Origin: Billgrantia azerbaijanica
Lineage (GTDB): Bacteria; Pseudomonadota; Gammaproteobacteria; Pseudomonadales; Halomonadaceae
Assembly: GCA_004551485.1 (NCBI GenBank)
Contig: SBLD01000001.1
Span: 290,424 to 354,423, forward strand
Direction: 5' to 3'
DNA: 64,000 nucleotides
Under the pieces are notes generated by a model. It ran no database searches. It saw only the letters and a list, made by a program, of their open reading frames with translations, and had not been told where the DNA came from. Positions 63,785 to 64,000 of the stretch are shown piece by piece (position 1 is the stretch's first letter; the number at the start of each line of letters is the position of its first letter). The translations under genes and the position numbers were made by a program.

Positions 63785-64000
63785 CTATTTCGCCGGTGCG
63801 TATTCGTCGTGGCGTTTCACCCAGTCCATCAGGTTGTGGTGGGGGCCCATCTCGTTGCGGCCCCGGGGCGTCATGTCGAGCAGCATGTAGGTGCTGTCGA
63901 CGAGTTCGTCGCCGCGGCCGTAGGTCGAGTAGGTGTGGAACACGTCGCCGTTGGCGTCCCGGTAGAACACGCTGAGGCCCGACAGGTCCTCGATCGAGAC
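63785..64000 (-). CDS. DUF899 family (thioredoxin-like) protein, 5'-truncated by window edge
   Basis: The frame stays open to base 64000, so only the last 71 codons are seen. The visible part [45 protein letters not shown] and the C-terminal [14 protein letters not shown] matches the end of DUF899 proteins, a thioredoxin-fold family of unknown function. It lies on the same strand upstream of the VOC gene, 69 bases away. Confidence 0.85.
   Translation of the reverse strand, partial: VSIEDLSGLSVFYRDANGDVFHTYSTYGRGDELVDSTYMLLDMTPRGRNEMGPHHNLMDWVKRHDEYAPAK

Overview
The window is uniformly GC-rich (third positions mostly G or C) and its gene content fits a Halomonadaceae-type gammaproteobacterium. 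That placement is inferred from gene content and is only moderately sure. Nearly every base is coding. I saw no rRNA or tRNA genes, CRISPR arrays, insertion sequences or phage genes.

Layout. 1-11.3 kb: the 3' part of an FtsH-type protease, an SPW-repeat membrane protein, a creatininase-family amidohydrolase, an alpha/beta hydrolase, a two-gene RND efflux unit, a YebC-family regulator, a ligand-less M24-family protein, a YbaK-type deacylase and a DUF1326 protein. 11.4-19.9 kb: an AraC regulator, an ornithine cyclodeaminase-family reductase, an NhaC-family antiporter, a D-amino-acid dehydrogenase-like flavoprotein and a PutA without the N-terminal DNA-binding domain. Together these could convert D-proline via pyrroline-2-carboxylate to L-proline and on to glutamate. 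19.9-24.3 kb: a periplasmic molybdenum-cofactor oxidoreductase, its cytochrome b and a Met/Asp/Glu-rich secreted protein, divergent from a two-component system. Two oppositely oriented copies of a 19-bp direct-repeat box lie between the two sides. 24.4-31.5 kb: a MexT-like LysR regulator divergent from a MexEF-OprN-like RND efflux operon. 31.4-34.2 kb: two GNAT acetyltransferases divergent from a MocR regulator.

34.3-42.3 kb is the most unusual region. An M16 peptidase (pqqF-like) is followed by a 24-codon pqqA, a strong terminator hairpin, pqqD and pqqE. pqqB and pqqC are absent from their usual place. Instead, tightly coupled to pqqE, come a 30-residue single-pass membrane peptide, a four-helix Urate_ox_N-like membrane protein, a SerC paralog whose substrate-binding residues are replaced, and a PyrD paralog that lacks the orotate-binding segment; idi follows. 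This looks either like a PQQ locus with pqqB/pqqC elsewhere, or like a variant pathway that processes the PqqE-crosslinked peptide with recruited housekeeping enzymes.

42.3-64 kb: an SMP-30-like secreted propeller, LysE exporter and Lrp pair, an arylamine N-acetyltransferase behind a near-consensus SoxR box, endonuclease IV, an MgtC/DUF4010 membrane protein, a LysR/DUF1127 pair, an AraC regulator, a complete branched-chain amino-acid-type ABC transporter (livMHFG plus divergent binding protein), LolA-like and SRPBCC proteins, a LysR/quinone reductase pair, a SleB-type wall hydrolase, alaC, an AhpD-like protein with divergent AraC regulator, a VOC protein and the start-truncated end of a DUF899 gene.
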